Shown here: positions 42,907-52,331 of the stretch, one piece after another | Layout: the number at the start of each line of letters is the position of its first letter | Position numbering within the stretch: position 1 is the first letter of the stretch | Assembly: GCA_040882285.1 (NCBI GenBank) | Contig: JBBEBQ010000011.1 | Coordinates: 1-64,000 of the forward strand | Direction of reading: 5' to 3' | From: Gemmatimonadaceae bacterium | Lineage (GTDB): Bacteria > Gemmatimonadota > Gemmatimonadetes > Gemmatimonadales > Gemmatimonadaceae | DNA: 64,000 nt | The notes under the pieces: generated by a model | What the model was told of the DNA's origin: nothing | Database searches by the model: none | Seen by the model: only the letters and a program-made list of their open reading frames with translations | Translations under genes and position numbers: made by a program

Positions 42907-44289
42907 CTACTGCGGTCCCACATCCTCCGCACTTCCCCCGTAGCGCGCGAGCTTCCGGTACAGCGTCGACGGATCGATGCCTAGGGCTTCCGACGCGCGC
43001 GTCTTGTTCCCGCCTTCCTGCTGCAGCACCCAGGTGATGTAGGCCCGCTCGATCACCTCGAGGGTGGGGTTGACCGCCTGGCGGTCGGCGACCAGCGGCT
43101 CGGAGCGCCGCTCCACGATCCGCTCCGGCAGCGCCCGCACTTCTATGATGTCGCCCTTGGTCAGCAGCGCGGCGCGCTCCAGCGCGTTCTCCAGCTCGCG
43201 CACGTTACCAGGCCACTGGTAGGACTGGAGGACTTCGACCGCGTCGGCGTCCAGCGTCTTCTGCGGTTCGCCGTTGGCCTCCGCGGTCCGCCGCAGGAAC
43301 AGCTCGGCCAGCACGGGAATGTCCTCCCGCCGCTGGCGCAACGGCGGCAGGTGGATCGCTATCACGTTCAGGCGATAGAACAGATCCGTGCGGAATGTCC
43401 CGCGCCGGATCTCTTCTTCCAGATCGCGATTCGTCGCCGCGATCAGCCGGGTGTTGATCGGAACGGCTTCCGTCGCGCCCACGGGTATGACTTCCCGGTG
43501 CTGCAGCACGCGCAGCAGCTTCACCTGCGTGGCGGGCGTCGTCTCGCCGATCTCGTCGAGGAAGAACGTTCCCGCGCCGGCGGCCGTGAAGAGGCCCTGC
43601 TTGTCGCGGACCGCGCCGGTGAACGAGCCCCGCACGTGACCGAATAGCTCGCTCTCGAGAAGGCTCTCCGGCAGCGCGCCGCAGTTGATCGACAGGAAGG
43701 GGCCGTGCGCCCGGGCGGAAAGCTCGTGCAGATAGCGCGCGACCACTTCCTTACCCGTGCCGGATTCCCCCTGGAGCAGCACGGTCGATTCGGTGGGCGC
43801 CACCGTCTCGGCGACCTTCAGCACCTCGAGCCAGGCCGAGCTGGTGCCGGCGGGACGGCCGGTGTGCTCGCGCCGCCGGATCTCCGCCTTGAGCGTTCGA
43901 TTCTCCGCGCGCAGCCGCCGGTGCTCCGACGCGCGCCGCACTATCGCCAGCAGCTGCTCGTTCGGGAACGGCTTCTCCAGGAAATAGAACGCGCCGTCGT
44001 TCACGGCCTGCACCGCCGCCGGCACCGTGGCTTGCGCCGTCATCAGGATCACGGGCATCTCCGTGTCCAGGCTGCGCGCGGCCGTGAGCACGTCGAGCCC
44101 GCTCATCGTAGGCATGCGGATGTCGCTGATGACTATGTCGGGACGCAGCGCAGCCATGCGGCTGATGCCCTCGTTGCCGTCGGTGGCGGTGTGAGCCGCG
44201 TACCCTTCCTTGCGGAGAAGGATCTCCATCGTCTCGACGATCGCGGGCTCGTCGTCGATTACGAGGACCGAGATCGGGTTCTCAGACAT
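42907..44289 (-). CDS. pilR: sigma-54-dependent response regulator (PilR/NtrC type)
   Basis: A 460-residue two-component activator. The receiver has D12/D13, phospho-acceptor D56 (VISDIRMP) and K106. The AAA+ domain has Walker A GESGTGK (174-180), FFLDEIGE and the sigma-54 loop GSFTGA (221-226, Ser in place of the common Ala). A Fis-type helix-turn-helix ends the protein (NKTRASEALGIDPSTLYRKL). It overlaps pilS by eight bases. Pairing with pilS and proximity to pilin genes support PilR, although other NtrC-type roles are possible. Confidence 0.92.
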   Translation of the reverse strand: MSENPISVLVIDDEPAIVETMEILLRKEGYAAHTATDGNEGISRMAALRPDIVISDIRMPTMSGLDVLTAARSLDTEMPVILMTAQATVPAAVQAVNDGAFYFLEKPFPNEQLLAIVRRASEHRRLRAENRTLKAEIRRREHTGRPAGTSSAWLEVLKVAETVAPTESTVLLQGESGTGKEVVARYLHELSARAHGPFLSINCGALPESLLESELFGHVRGSFTGAVRDKQGLFTAAGAGTFFLDEIGETTPATQVKLLRVLQHREVIPVGATEAVPINTRLIAATNRDLEEEIRRGTFRTDLFYRLNVIAIHLPPLRQRREDIPVLAELFLRRTAEANGEPQKTLDADAVEVLQSYQWPGNVRELENALERAALLTKGDIIEVRALPERIVERRSEPLVADRQAVNPTLEVIERAYITWVLQQEGGNKTRASEALGIDPSTLYRKLARYGGSAEDVGPQ

Positions 44290-45625
44290 TGCTGACTCCG
44301 TTGGGACTCTTGGTGGATCGCGGAAGGAGAACGGTGAAGCGCGAGCCGCGGGCGGTGCTGTCGACGAGCACGAGACCCTTGTGCGCGGTCACCGCGCGCT
44401 GGACCACGGCGAGGCCGAGGCCGGTTCCGCCCCGCTTGGTGCTGACGAAGGGATCGAACATCCGCTTGCGGATGTCCTCCGGAACCCCTCCGCCTTCGTC
44501 GCTGATGCGGATCGCGAGTCCGCCGGCCAGAAAAGGCGCGCCGTCTATCGGTGTCTGGCGCGGGGACAGCTCCGCCGCCTCCACGAAGATGTTCCCGCCC
44601 GGCGGCGACGCCTGAATCGCGTTCAGCAGCAGGTTGAACAGCGCGCGATGCAACAGATCGGAATCGCCCTCGATCATCACGGGAGTGCGCGGAAGATTCC
44701 GGGTGATGCGGACGTCGGCCGGCTTGTCGGGATGGTTCTCCGCCAGCGCGATCGCACCCCCGGTGATTTCGATCGCGTCGATCGGCGCCCAGCGCGCGGC
44801 GTCGAGCCGCGCGAAATCGATGAAGTCGGAGAGGAGGCGCGAGAGCCGGTCCGACTCGCGCTGCACCAGCGCGCTGAGCGCCCGCTCGTCGGCGCTGGCG
44901 CGGGGCGAATCGCTCAGCTGTTCGACCGCGCTGCGAATGGCCGAGAGCGGATTCCTGATCTCGTGCGCCAGCGACGCGCTCAGCTCCGCCACGGCCTCGA
45001 GCCTCCGCGCGCGCGTCCGAAGCTCGTCGAGATCCGCCTTCTGCAGGCGGAACTCGGCGAGCTCGGCCGCGAGCGCTTCCTGCCCGCTGCTCTGCTCGCG
45101 CAGCTTCGCGCTGACGTAGCCGCAGCCCGCCGCGACGGCGGCGAACACGCCCACGCGCAGCCAGAATCTCAGATCGCGCTCACCGCCCGGCGTCATGACC
45201 GCGAGGGCGACGTATATCGCGATGCCGAGAGCCGCGATGAGAACGACTCCGCGAGCGTTCAGGAGGAGGGCCGCTTCCGCGGTGACCAGGATGTACAGGG
45301 CCGCGAAGCCGGAGCCGATTCCGCCGGTCACATGCACGACCGCCGTGACCAGCGCGACGTCGAACAGCGCCTGCAGGTAGAGGAATGTCCGCCCGGCTGG
45401 CCGCTTGTAGACCTCGGTGTAAATCAGCGAGACGGCCGTGAAGGTCATGGCGGTCACGAGCGCCAGCGACGAGAGGAGCGTGGAGGACCCTTCGGTCGTG
45501 AGCCACACGAACACGGCCGCGAGGTAGATCGCGGCAGCCAGCGACAGGCGCGCCACATGGACGCCCCGGAGGATGCGGCGCGCGTTCAGCGGTGCTGCGA
45601 AAGGCTCACGGACTACCGTTTGCAC
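44282..45625 (-). CDS. pilS: sensor histidine kinase (PilS-like)
   Basis: A 447-residue membrane kinase. Six hydrophobic helices occupy about residues 22-175, matching the six-helix sensor of PilS. A coiled linker follows, then the dimerisation box with H221 in SLAHEIRNPLSAIRS. The ATPase domain has N-box NLLLNAIQASP, G1 ISDEGGGVPE and G2 GGTGLGLAVVQR. No PAS domain is evident, whereas Pseudomonas PilS has one. It is co-transcribed with pilR. Confidence 0.92.
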   Translation of the reverse strand: MQTVVREPFAAPLNARRILRGVHVARLSLAAAIYLAAVFVWLTTEGSSTLLSSLALVTAMTFTAVSLIYTEVYKRPAGRTFLYLQALFDVALVTAVVHVTGGIGSGFAALYILVTAEAALLLNARGVVLIAALGIAIYVALAVMTPGGERDLRFWLRVGVFAAVAAGCGYVSAKLREQSSGQEALAAELAEFRLQKADLDELRTRARRLEAVAELSASLAHEIRNPLSAIRSAVEQLSDSPRASADERALSALVQRESDRLSRLLSDFIDFARLDAARWAPIDAIEITGGAIALAENHPDKPADVRITRNLPRTPVMIEGDSDLLHRALFNLLLNAIQASPPGGNIFVEAAELSPRQTPIDGAPFLAGGLAIRISDEGGGVPEDIRKRMFDPFVSTKRGGTGLGLAVVQRAVTAHKGLVLVDSTARGSRFTVLLPRSTKSPNGVSNV

Positions 45626-45765
45626 CGGTCGCTCTGGATGTGAGACAATGGGTTGTGGGCGTGTTTGTGACTGTTGGGCACGATTCAGCGGTCGAAAAGC
45701 GCTCCGTCCCTTGCAAAATGCAAGACCGTGGGAGCCCCGTCAAATGCCCTCCGGGCCTTAGATTT

Positions 45766-45781
45766 GGGCACGGCGGGTGCG
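45766..45781 (+). promoter_or_regulatory. candidate sigma-54 promoter
   Basis: The plus strand reads GGGCACGGCGGGTGCG: GGCACG, four bases, GTGC, close to TGGCACG-N4-TTGC with correct GG-N10-GC spacing. It lies about 55 bases upstream of the CNNM/CorC-type gene. A CTTGCA/TGCAAG hairpin is found 42 bases before it. GC-rich sequence makes chance matches likely. Confidence 0.3.
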
Positions 45782-45835
45782 TCTTGCACGGTTTTTTGCT
45801 CGAACATCCCCGCTCTTTCCGACGAAGGAGTCTTG

Positions 45836-47170
45836 GTGGAGTCACTACAAGTCAGTGGCGGCGATGTAGCGCTGCGGCTGATCGCTGTCATACTGCTGGT
45901 TTTTGCCAACGCTTTTTTTGTCGCGGCCGAGTTCGCTCTGGTCGCTGCCAGGCGCAGCCGCATCGATCAGATGGCTGCCGGGGGCGACTCGGCGGCGAAG
46001 GTGGTGCAGAAGGCCCTGACCCACCTGGACCGGTACATCTCCGGGACCCAGCTCGGGATCACCATGGCCTCGCTCGGGCTCGGCTGGATCGGCGAGCCGG
46101 CGATGGCGCTGCTGTTCGCCTGGGTCCTCGGCTTCTTCGGGTACGTCGCATCGCCGGCCGCGCTGCACGGCACCGCGATGTTCTTCACCGCCTTCTTCAT
46201 CATCACCTTTCTGCACGTGGTGCTCGGGGAGCTGGCGCCGAAGTCCATCGCGCTCACGATGCCGGAGAAGGTGGCCAAGGTCGTCACCGCTCCGCTGGTG
46301 CTGTTCTCCCGGCTGATGATGCCGCTGATCTACGTGTTCAACGGGGCCGCCAACCTGGTCCTGAAGCTGTTCGGCGTCACGCCCGTGTCGGAGCTGCATT
46401 CGATCCACTCGCCGGAAGAGCTGCGGCTGCTGGTCATTCAGTCGCACGCGCACGGCGTGCTGGACGAATCCGACCGCGCGATGCTCGCGGGCGTGTTCGA
46501 CTTTCATAACAAGGCCGCGGTGGACGTGATGCGGCCGCGGACCGAGATCGTGGCGCTCGACATCACGGCTACCACCGAGGAGGTCCGGGAGACTATCCGC
46601 ACCGAGCGGTACTCGCGCTACCCGGTGTACCGCGAGTCGCTGGACGACGTGGTGGGAGTCTTCCTGGCCAAGGACCTCTGGCTGCATCCGCCCGGCGAGG
46701 AGTTCTCGCTGGAAGCGTCGCTGCGGGAAGCGTTGTACATCCCCGACAGCCGCCCGGCGGAGCGCGTGCTGGAGGACCTGCGCCGGACGCGGGCGCACAT
46801 GGCGGTCGTGCTCGACGAGTACGGCGGCACCGCCGGAATCGTCACGATGGAGGACCTGATCGAGGAGGTCATCGGCGACATCTCCGACGAGTACGACCTG
46901 GCCGCGCGCGACTCGTTCGAGGAGGGCGGCGTGCTCGAGCTGGCGGGCTCGTTGTCGCTCATCGACGTGCGCTCGGACCACAAGCTCGACATTCCCGAGG
47001 GCGAGTACTCCACGCTGGGCGGGTACGCGTTCGCGAAGCTCGGCCGCCTCCCGCGCGTCGGCGATCGCGTGGCTTTCCCGGAGGGAGAGCTGGAGATCGT
47101 GGCGATGGACGGCAGGCGCGTGGCGGGGTTGCGAGTGCACCGAGGGGGGCAGCTAGCAGCTAGCAGCTAG
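45836..47170 (+). CDS. CNNM/CorC-type transporter (DUF21, CBS pair, CorC_HlyC)
   Basis: A 444-residue hemolysin-C/CorC family membrane protein, usually linked to Mg2+ or Co2+ efflux. The DUF21 membrane domain (about 1-190) contains ANAFFVAAEFALVAARRSRI and VVLGELAPKSIAL. A CBS pair (about 205-335) includes VMRPRTEIVALD and MAVVLDEYGGTAGIVTMEDLIEE, and the C-terminus is a CorC_HlyC domain. The GTG start is chosen because AAGGAG lies five bases upstream; the frame is open farther 5' but not protein-like. The last six residues and the stop codon are encoded by a CAGCTAG heptamer repeat. Confidence 0.93.
   Translation: MESLQVSGGDVALRLIAVILLVFANAFFVAAEFALVAARRSRIDQMAAGGDSAAKVVQKALTHLDRYISGTQLGITMASLGLGWIGEPAMALLFAWVLGFFGYVASPAALHGTAMFFTAFFIITFLHVVLGELAPKSIALTMPEKVAKVVTAPLVLFSRLMMPLIYVFNGAANLVLKLFGVTPVSELHSIHSPEELRLLVIQSHAHGVLDESDRAMLAGVFDFHNKAAVDVMRPRTEIVALDITATTEEVRETIRTERYSRYPVYRESLDDVVGVFLAKDLWLHPPGEEFSLEASLREALYIPDSRPAERVLEDLRRTRAHMAVVLDEYGGTAGIVTMEDLIEEVIGDISDEYDLAARDSFEEGGVLELAGSLSLIDVRSDHKLDIPEGEYSTLGGYAFAKLGRLPRVGDRVAFPEGELEIVAMDGRRVAGLRVHRGGQLAASS
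47150..47170. repeat. CAGCTAG heptamer repeat overlapping a gene's 3' end
   Basis: Three perfect CAGCTAG units followed by CAGC. The third unit supplies the TAG stop of the CNNM/CorC-type gene. As with the array at 1-54, every unit contains CTAG, so all six frames are closed over 21 bases. It abuts the palindrome that follows. Confidence 0.9.
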
Positions 47171-47262
47171 CAGCGGGACCTGGTGTCTCACGCAGGCGCG
47201 TCTTAGCGAGCGCAGTTGCTCGCGTAGCGCCGAAGTGAGATACCGGGTTCCGCTGCCCGCTG
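47171..47262. repeat. long palindrome (element B) with shared core
   Basis: Imperfect 21-base arms (47171-47191 and 47235-47255; 18 of 21 pair) enclose a core at 47200-47229 with GTCTTAGCGAGCG and GCTCGCGTAGCG. The core differs from the minus-strand core at 9781-9811 by one substitution and one missing base, while the outer arms are unrelated in sequence. The element lies between the CNNM/CorC-type gene and the second pilus locus, where it could separate the two transcripts. Confidence 0.88.
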
Positions 47263-47350
47263 GGGGCGGCCCTTTCTATAGAGCAAAATTCTTGTTGCGC
47301 ATCGCGGCTCTACGCCGTTTCTTTGACAGCGCAATCACTCCCGAGCCGCC

Positions 47351-49012
47351 ATGGCGCCACGCGCGCGGATAGGTGAGCGGCTGATCGAAGCCGGCCTCAT
47401 CAACAAACAACAACTCGAGAAGGGCCTGCAGGTCCACGCTGCCACCGGTGAGACGCTGGGCAAGACGCTGGTCAAGCTCGGCTATCTGGACGACGATTCG
47501 CTCGTGCGCACGCTGTGCGCGGACGCGGGCATCCCGTACGTCACGATGCAGGATGTCACGCTGGATCCGGCGGCCGTCGCGTCGCTGCCCGGCAACATCG
47601 CGACCAAGTACGCCGCCCTCCCGCTGCGGGACGACAACGGCCGGCTGCTCGTCGCCATGGCGGATCCGTTTCAGATCGAGGCGGTCACCGCCGTCGAGCG
47701 CGCCGCGCGGCGTCCCATCCGTGTCGTGGCCGCGCGGCGCGACAGCATCACCGCGATGATCGCGCGCGCGTACGACGGCAAGCCGATCGTCGCGCCGCCG
47801 CCGGCAGCGCGGCCGCAGCAGCCGGCATACGCCCCCGCGCCGATCCAGGTCATCGAGCAGGACGTGGGTGGCGACACGGTGAACGCAGCGGCGCTCGCGG
47901 AAGGGATCATCAAGCGTGGCGTCGAGCTGGGCGCGACCGACGTGCACATCGAGCCCATCGAGCACGAAACCCGGATCCGCTACCGGGTGGACGGGCTGCT
48001 GCAGGACGCGGGCGCGTACCCCAAGAACGTGCAGGCCCCGCTGCTGAGCCGGATCAAGATCATGGCGGGAGTGGACATCGCCGAGACGCGGCTGCCGCAG
48101 GACGGCCGGATCCGCACGACCGTGGGCTCGACCGACGTGGACATCCGCGTGTCCACGTATCCGACCATCTACGGCGAAGACGTGGTGCTCCGCATCCTGG
48201 ACCGCGGGCGCACGGCGCTCAAGCTGGAGGCGCTCGGCATCGCGCCCGACGATCTCGCGCTTTTGCGCCAGGTCATGCAGCGGCCGAACGGCTTGATCCC
48301 GGTCACCGGTCCTACCGGATCGGGAAAGACGACCACGCTGTACTCGGTGCTGTCCGAGCTGAATACGAACGAGCGGTGCATCATCACTCTCGAGGATCCC
48401 GTGGAGTACGAGCTGGCGACGGTACGGCAGTCGCAGATCAACGTGCGCGCGGGACTCACGTTCTCCTCCGGCCTGCGCTCCATCCTGCGGCACGATCCGG
48501 ACATCATTCTCGTCGGCGAGATCCGCGACAAGGACACGCTGCAGATAGCGCTCAGTGCCGCGCTCACCGGCCACCTCGTGCTCACCACCTTGCACACGAC
48601 GACCGCCGCGGGGGCCATCCCGCGGCTGATCGACATGGGGGCGGAGCCGTTCGTGCTGGCGTCCTCGATGCAGCTCGTGATCTCCCAGCGGCTCGTGCGC
48701 GTGCTGTGCGACAAGTGCAAGACGGTGATCGAAGTGCCCGAGGTGGTTCGCCAGCGGCACGGGCTGGACGACGAGCCGCTCTGGGGACCGAAGGGATGCG
48801 TCAACTGCCGGCAGACCGGCTATCGCGGCCGGATCGGCATCTTCGAGTTCCTGCCGGTGGACGACAACCTCTCGAGCGTGATCTACGAGCGCAGGCCCGC
48901 GGAAGAGATCCACCGCGTGTCGGGCCGCCCGACGATGTTCGACGACGGAATCGCCAAGGTCAAAGCCGGCGTGACCAGTCTGGACGAGCTGATCCGCGTG
49001 ATCGCGGCCTAG
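47351..49012 (+). CDS. pilus extension ATPase (PilB/GspE/MshE family)
   Basis: A 553-residue secretion ATPase that powers pilin polymerisation. The N-terminal T2SSE domain (about 1-135) starts RIGERLIEAGLINKQQLEKGL. The ATPase domain has Walker A GPTGSGKT (320-327), the Asp box and HDPDIILVGEIRD, plus a His box with TTLHTTTAAGAIPRL. A tetracysteine zinc motif (CDKC...CVNC, about 453-482) is intact. It heads the second pilus locus, corresponding to MshE. No retraction ATPase (PilT) is found in the window. Confidence 0.95.
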   Translation: MAPRARIGERLIEAGLINKQQLEKGLQVHAATGETLGKTLVKLGYLDDDSLVRTLCADAGIPYVTMQDVTLDPAAVASLPGNIATKYAALPLRDDNGRLLVAMADPFQIEAVTAVERAARRPIRVVAARRDSITAMIARAYDGKPIVAPPPAARPQQPAYAPAPIQVIEQDVGGDTVNAAALAEGIIKRGVELGATDVHIEPIEHETRIRYRVDGLLQDAGAYPKNVQAPLLSRIKIMAGVDIAETRLPQDGRIRTTVGSTDVDIRVSTYPTIYGEDVVLRILDRGRTALKLEALGIAPDDLALLRQVMQRPNGLIPVTGPTGSGKTTTLYSVLSELNTNERCIITLEDPVEYELATVRQSQINVRAGLTFSSGLRSILRHDPDIILVGEIRDKDTLQIALSAALTGHLVLTTLHTTTAAGAIPRLIDMGAEPFVLASSMQLVISQRLVRVLCDKCKTVIEVPEVVRQRHGLDDEPLWGPKGCVNCRQTGYRGRIGIFEFLPVDDNLSSVIYERRPAEEIHRVSGRPTMFDDGIAKVKAGVTSLDELIRVIAA

Positions 49013-49022
49013 GGAACCGACG

Positions 49023-50233
49023 TTGCCGCATTTCTGGTACGAAGCCCTGACCTCGACCGGCCAGGTCGAGAAGGCAACGATGGCGGCGACGAGCGAGGAG
49101 GATCTCGCCGAGCGCCTCCGGGAGAACGGCGCGTATCTCGTGCGCAGCCGTCCCGCGGAAAAGCCGGCGCCGGCCAGGAAGGCGGACGGCAAGGTGCCGC
49201 GCAAGCAGCTGCTCGCGCTCATCGAGTACATGGCCGGATCCGCGCAAGTCGGCTTGCCGATCATGACGACGCTGACCGACGTCGAGCCCCGGCTGGAATC
49301 CAAGCTGTTGCGGAAGATCGTCGCGGAGATGCGCGACACGATGTCGCTCGAGGGAAAGAGCCTCTCGGAGGCGATGCGCGAGCACCCGAAGGCCTTCGAT
49401 TCGTTCTACGTGAGCACCGTCGAGGCGGGCGAGGCGAGCGGACAGCTCGACTTCGTCCTGGAACAGCTCGTGAAGCACCTGGACTGGCAGGAAGCCCTCG
49501 GATCGCAGATCCGGCAAGCCGTCACGTATCCGATCATCATCGTGGTGGCGATCATCGGCCTGCTGCTCGTGCTCGTGGGATTCGTCTTTCCGCGTCTGAT
49601 TCCGATTCTTACCTCGCGAGCCGTGGAGCTTCCGCTCGCTACGAGGCTCGTCATCGGCGCGTCCGAGGTCATCCGCGACTTCTGGCTGGTCGGAGTGGCG
49701 GCGGCGGTCGGCGCGGCGCTGCTTCTCGCGGTCGCGCGCCGGCAGGAGGACATCGCGACCGCGATCGACGCGGCGGTGCTGCGCGTGCCTCTCTTCGGCG
49801 AGCTCATCCTCCAGATCAACATGGCCCGGCTCGTCACGTACCTCTCGCTCTTTTACAGGACCGGATTAGACATCATCCTGTCGCTCAAGCTGACCGCCAA
49901 TATGGTGCGGAACCGGGCTATCGCGCGCGCGATCGACGGCGTGCGCGAGGGAGTCACCGGCGGCGAGTCCCTCGGCATCGCGTTCGGAGCGTCGCCGCTG
50001 TTCCCACCCATAGTGCTGCGGAGCATCACGCTCGGGGAGGTCACCGGCCACCTGGACGACGCCCTCCAGCGCACGTCTGTCTACTACGAGCGTGAAGTAC
50101 CCGCCGCGGTGAAGCGGATGGTCACGGGATTGCAGCCGCTGCTCATCGTGTTCATGGGGGGGGGGTTCTGCTCGTTGCGCTCGCGATCATCCTCCCCATC
50201 CTCGGCATCTACGATTCCATCGGCCGGCGATGA
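49023..50233 (+). CDS. pilus inner-membrane platform protein (PilC/GspF/MshG), frameshifted at poly-G
   Basis: A GspF-family platform protein of about 403 residues with a TTG start, 10 bases after the ATPase gene. Two T2SSF domains are clear (LLALIEYMAGSAQVGLPIMTTL... and MARLVTYLSLFYRTGLDIILSL). At 50156-50165 a run of ten G after LLIVFM puts the sequence out of frame. With 8 or 11 G the frame continues VLLVALAIILPILGIYDSIGRR, the expected last membrane helix, and stops at TGA 50231-50233, which overlaps the next start codon as ATGA. As written, translation instead runs in a meaningless frame to 50420. Confidence 0.88.
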
Positions 50234-51738
50234 ACAAGCCTTCCGCGCGGCGGTTCGGAGCGCTGATAGGTCCCGATCGCGTGTACGTGATCGAGTATGT
50301 GCGGCAGGCCGCCGGCGTCGAGATCATGAACCACATGAGCGTCGCGCGCAGCATGCCGAGCGTCGAGGAAGCGAGCGATGCCCTCGTGGAGCTGATCCGG
50401 CCGGCGGCGGGACGGGATAAAGCTCAGGTCACCGCGGCCATTCGTGGATTCGGCATTTCCTACCAGCTCTTGACGCTGCCGCCCGCGGGCGCTGACGTGC
50501 TCGCGCCGATCATCGATCGCGAGATGCGGAGAATGTTTCCCGACATCGAGGACCCGCTCGTCGGCTTCGCGCTGGGCGGTAGCATCGATCGCCGCACGGG
50601 ACGGCCCGCGCCGGCGGCAGCGAAGAAGGGGATGCCTGAGCGGCGCAGCACCGCCACCGGCGAGAGTCTCCCGCTTGCGATATTCGCGGCCGCGGCGCCG
50701 CGGCATGTCGTGAGCACCGTCGCCGCGACGCTCGAACGCGCGGGGATCCGGCTGGAGCACCTGACCGTCGTGCCGCAGGCGATGGCGCGGCTGTGTCGAG
50801 AGGTTAACGGCTCGCCGCAGCCGGCCGCGCTGGCGATCATGCTGCAGGGGTCGCCGGTCATCGGAGTGTTTCAGGGCGGCGACGTGCGGTTCATATCAGA
50901 GCCGCCGACCTTCGAGGAGGGTCTGTCCTCAGTCGACGTTCAGACCGTGATCGACCAGGTAGGCCGTGCCCGCATGTACATGCGACAACACTTCCGGGGC
51001 GCGGACATCGGCAGGATCTTCGTCGCGGCCGATCCCGCCGACCACTCGCACGTGGACGCGGTGCTCAACGCCGCCCTGAACATGGAGGTTGTGCCGTTGG
51101 CGCCAGCCGTGGGGCCGGCGGCGGCGATCGCCGCGCTGGGCAGCATCCTCAATGCGGAATCGAATCCCGAGATGGTCTTTTACCCGTCGCCCGGGGACGT
51201 CAGCCGGGATGCGGCCAGGCGGCGAGCCCGCAGCCTGACGATGGCCGCGGGCGCGGTGTGCGCGCTCGCGATCATGACGGCGGCGTTCTCGTCGGTGGCG
51301 GCCACGCGGGCCGCGGGCGAGCTGCGGACGGAGCGCGCCGCCGCCGACGCGCGGATGGCGAGCATCGCGCCGGCCATGGACGTGATCGCCGAGCGGCGCG
51401 CGAACATGGAACGCATTGCCGCGACTCAGGAGCACTATGCCAGCCGACAGCAACTCGCGCGGCTGATCAACGGCATCCGCCTGGCTCAGCCGTTGAACGT
51501 CGGCCTGAGCAGCGCGAGCTTGACGCGCACGAGCGAAGGCTGGAGGGTGGACCTCGCCGGAACCGCCGTGGGATCTACCGGCGCGGACGTGCTGGAGGGC
51601 GTCGCCGACTTCTCGCGTGAGCTACCGGCGAGAATCCCGCTCCAGTCCTTCAACATGAGCGCGTTCGAGTACGGTTCCGGCGAGGGCGAGATGTCCGGCA
51701 GCTTTCGAATCAGCTTCACCGTGGCGGCCGTTCCATGA
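50230..51738 (+). CDS. MshI-like protein (PilM-like plus PilN-like fusion)
   Basis: A 502-residue bitopic protein. Residues about 10-325 have an actin-like (PilM/GspL) pattern (FGALIGPDRVYVIEYVRQ, then RIFVAADPADHSHVDAVL). One membrane helix lies near 338-360. A coiled coil and a ferredoxin-like periplasmic domain (SRQQLARLINGIRLAQPLNVGL) resemble PilN. This combination is characteristic of MshI and GspL. The actin glycine loops are poorly conserved, so ATP binding is doubtful. It begins at an ATGA shared with the platform gene's restored stop. Confidence 0.85.
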   Translation: MNKPSARRFGALIGPDRVYVIEYVRQAAGVEIMNHMSVARSMPSVEEASDALVELIRPAAGRDKAQVTAAIRGFGISYQLLTLPPAGADVLAPIIDREMRRMFPDIEDPLVGFALGGSIDRRTGRPAPAAAKKGMPERRSTATGESLPLAIFAAAAPRHVVSTVAATLERAGIRLEHLTVVPQAMARLCREVNGSPQPAALAIMLQGSPVIGVFQGGDVRFISEPPTFEEGLSSVDVQTVIDQVGRARMYMRQHFRGADIGRIFVAADPADHSHVDAVLNAALNMEVVPLAPAVGPAAAIAALGSILNAESNPEMVFYPSPGDVSRDAARRRARSLTMAAGAVCALAIMTAAFSSVAATRAAGELRTERAAADARMASIAPAMDVIAERRANMERIAATQEHYASRQQLARLINGIRLAQPLNVGLSSASLTRTSEGWRVDLAGTAVGSTGADVLEGVADFSRELPARIPLQSFNMSAFEYGSGEGEMSGSFRISFTVAAVP

Positions 51739-52331
51739 AAGACCTGAAGCTCGCGGACGTGGGCGCGTACCTCTCCAGAAATCGCCACGCGGCCAGGCTG
51801 CTCGGCGTGACCACACTCGTCGTGGCGATGTCCGCGTGGACGTCGTGTTCCGCGCTGCGCACGACCAAGGAGGCGCGCGCAGCGACTTGGGAGGCCGCCG
51901 CCATCGGTGAAACGGCGACACGGTTTTCCCGACAGTTCGTCCCCGCGACCATCGGAGAAACCGAGGAATGGGCGCGCACGACCGAGGAAGCCGCCGCTTT
52001 CGGAGCGCCGGAAGCCACGAAGGTGTCGCTGGCGCAGACCGTATCGCGCATCGCGGAAGTCGCCGGCATGTCAACGGTGAAGGCGAGCTTCATTCCGCCC
52101 GACTCCGTCGGCCTGGCCGATACCCGCAGGATGGGCGATCTCACGTTCGAGCCGGGCACGTTCGGCCTGCGGCTCGAGGCCAACGGGACGGTGCCGGCCC
52201 TGGCGCGCGTGATACTGCGGCTTCCGCCGGCAACGGAGATCACATCGCTTTCCATTTCCGGCCACACCGACCAACTGAAGGCAACTTTTCATCTCGCGGT
52301 GTATCACCCTGCCGGAGGGCCGCAAAATTAA
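51735..52331 (+). CDS. PilO/MshJ-like pilus assembly protein
   Basis: A 198-residue bitopic protein with one hydrophobic helix at about 22-38, a helical stalk and a C-terminal ferredoxin-like domain (FGLRLEANGTVPALARVILRLPPATEITSLSISG), the arrangement of PilO, GspM and MshJ. The sequence itself is divergent, so size, topology and position between the MshI-like and PilP-like genes carry the assignment. It overlaps the previous gene by four bases. Confidence 0.75.
   Translation: MKDLKLADVGAYLSRNRHAARLLGVTTLVVAMSAWTSCSALRTTKEARAATWEAAAIGETATRFSRQFVPATIGETEEWARTTEEAAAFGAPEATKVSLAQTVSRIAEVAGMSTVKASFIPPDSVGLADTRRMGDLTFEPGTFGLRLEANGTVPALARVILRLPPATEITSLSISGHTDQLKATFHLAVYHPAGGPQN

Noticed and set aside
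47276-49339. 687-codon minus-strand frame opposite the pilus ATPase
   Set aside because: Antisense of a conserved ATPase; low-complexity Arg/His/Asp-rich translation.
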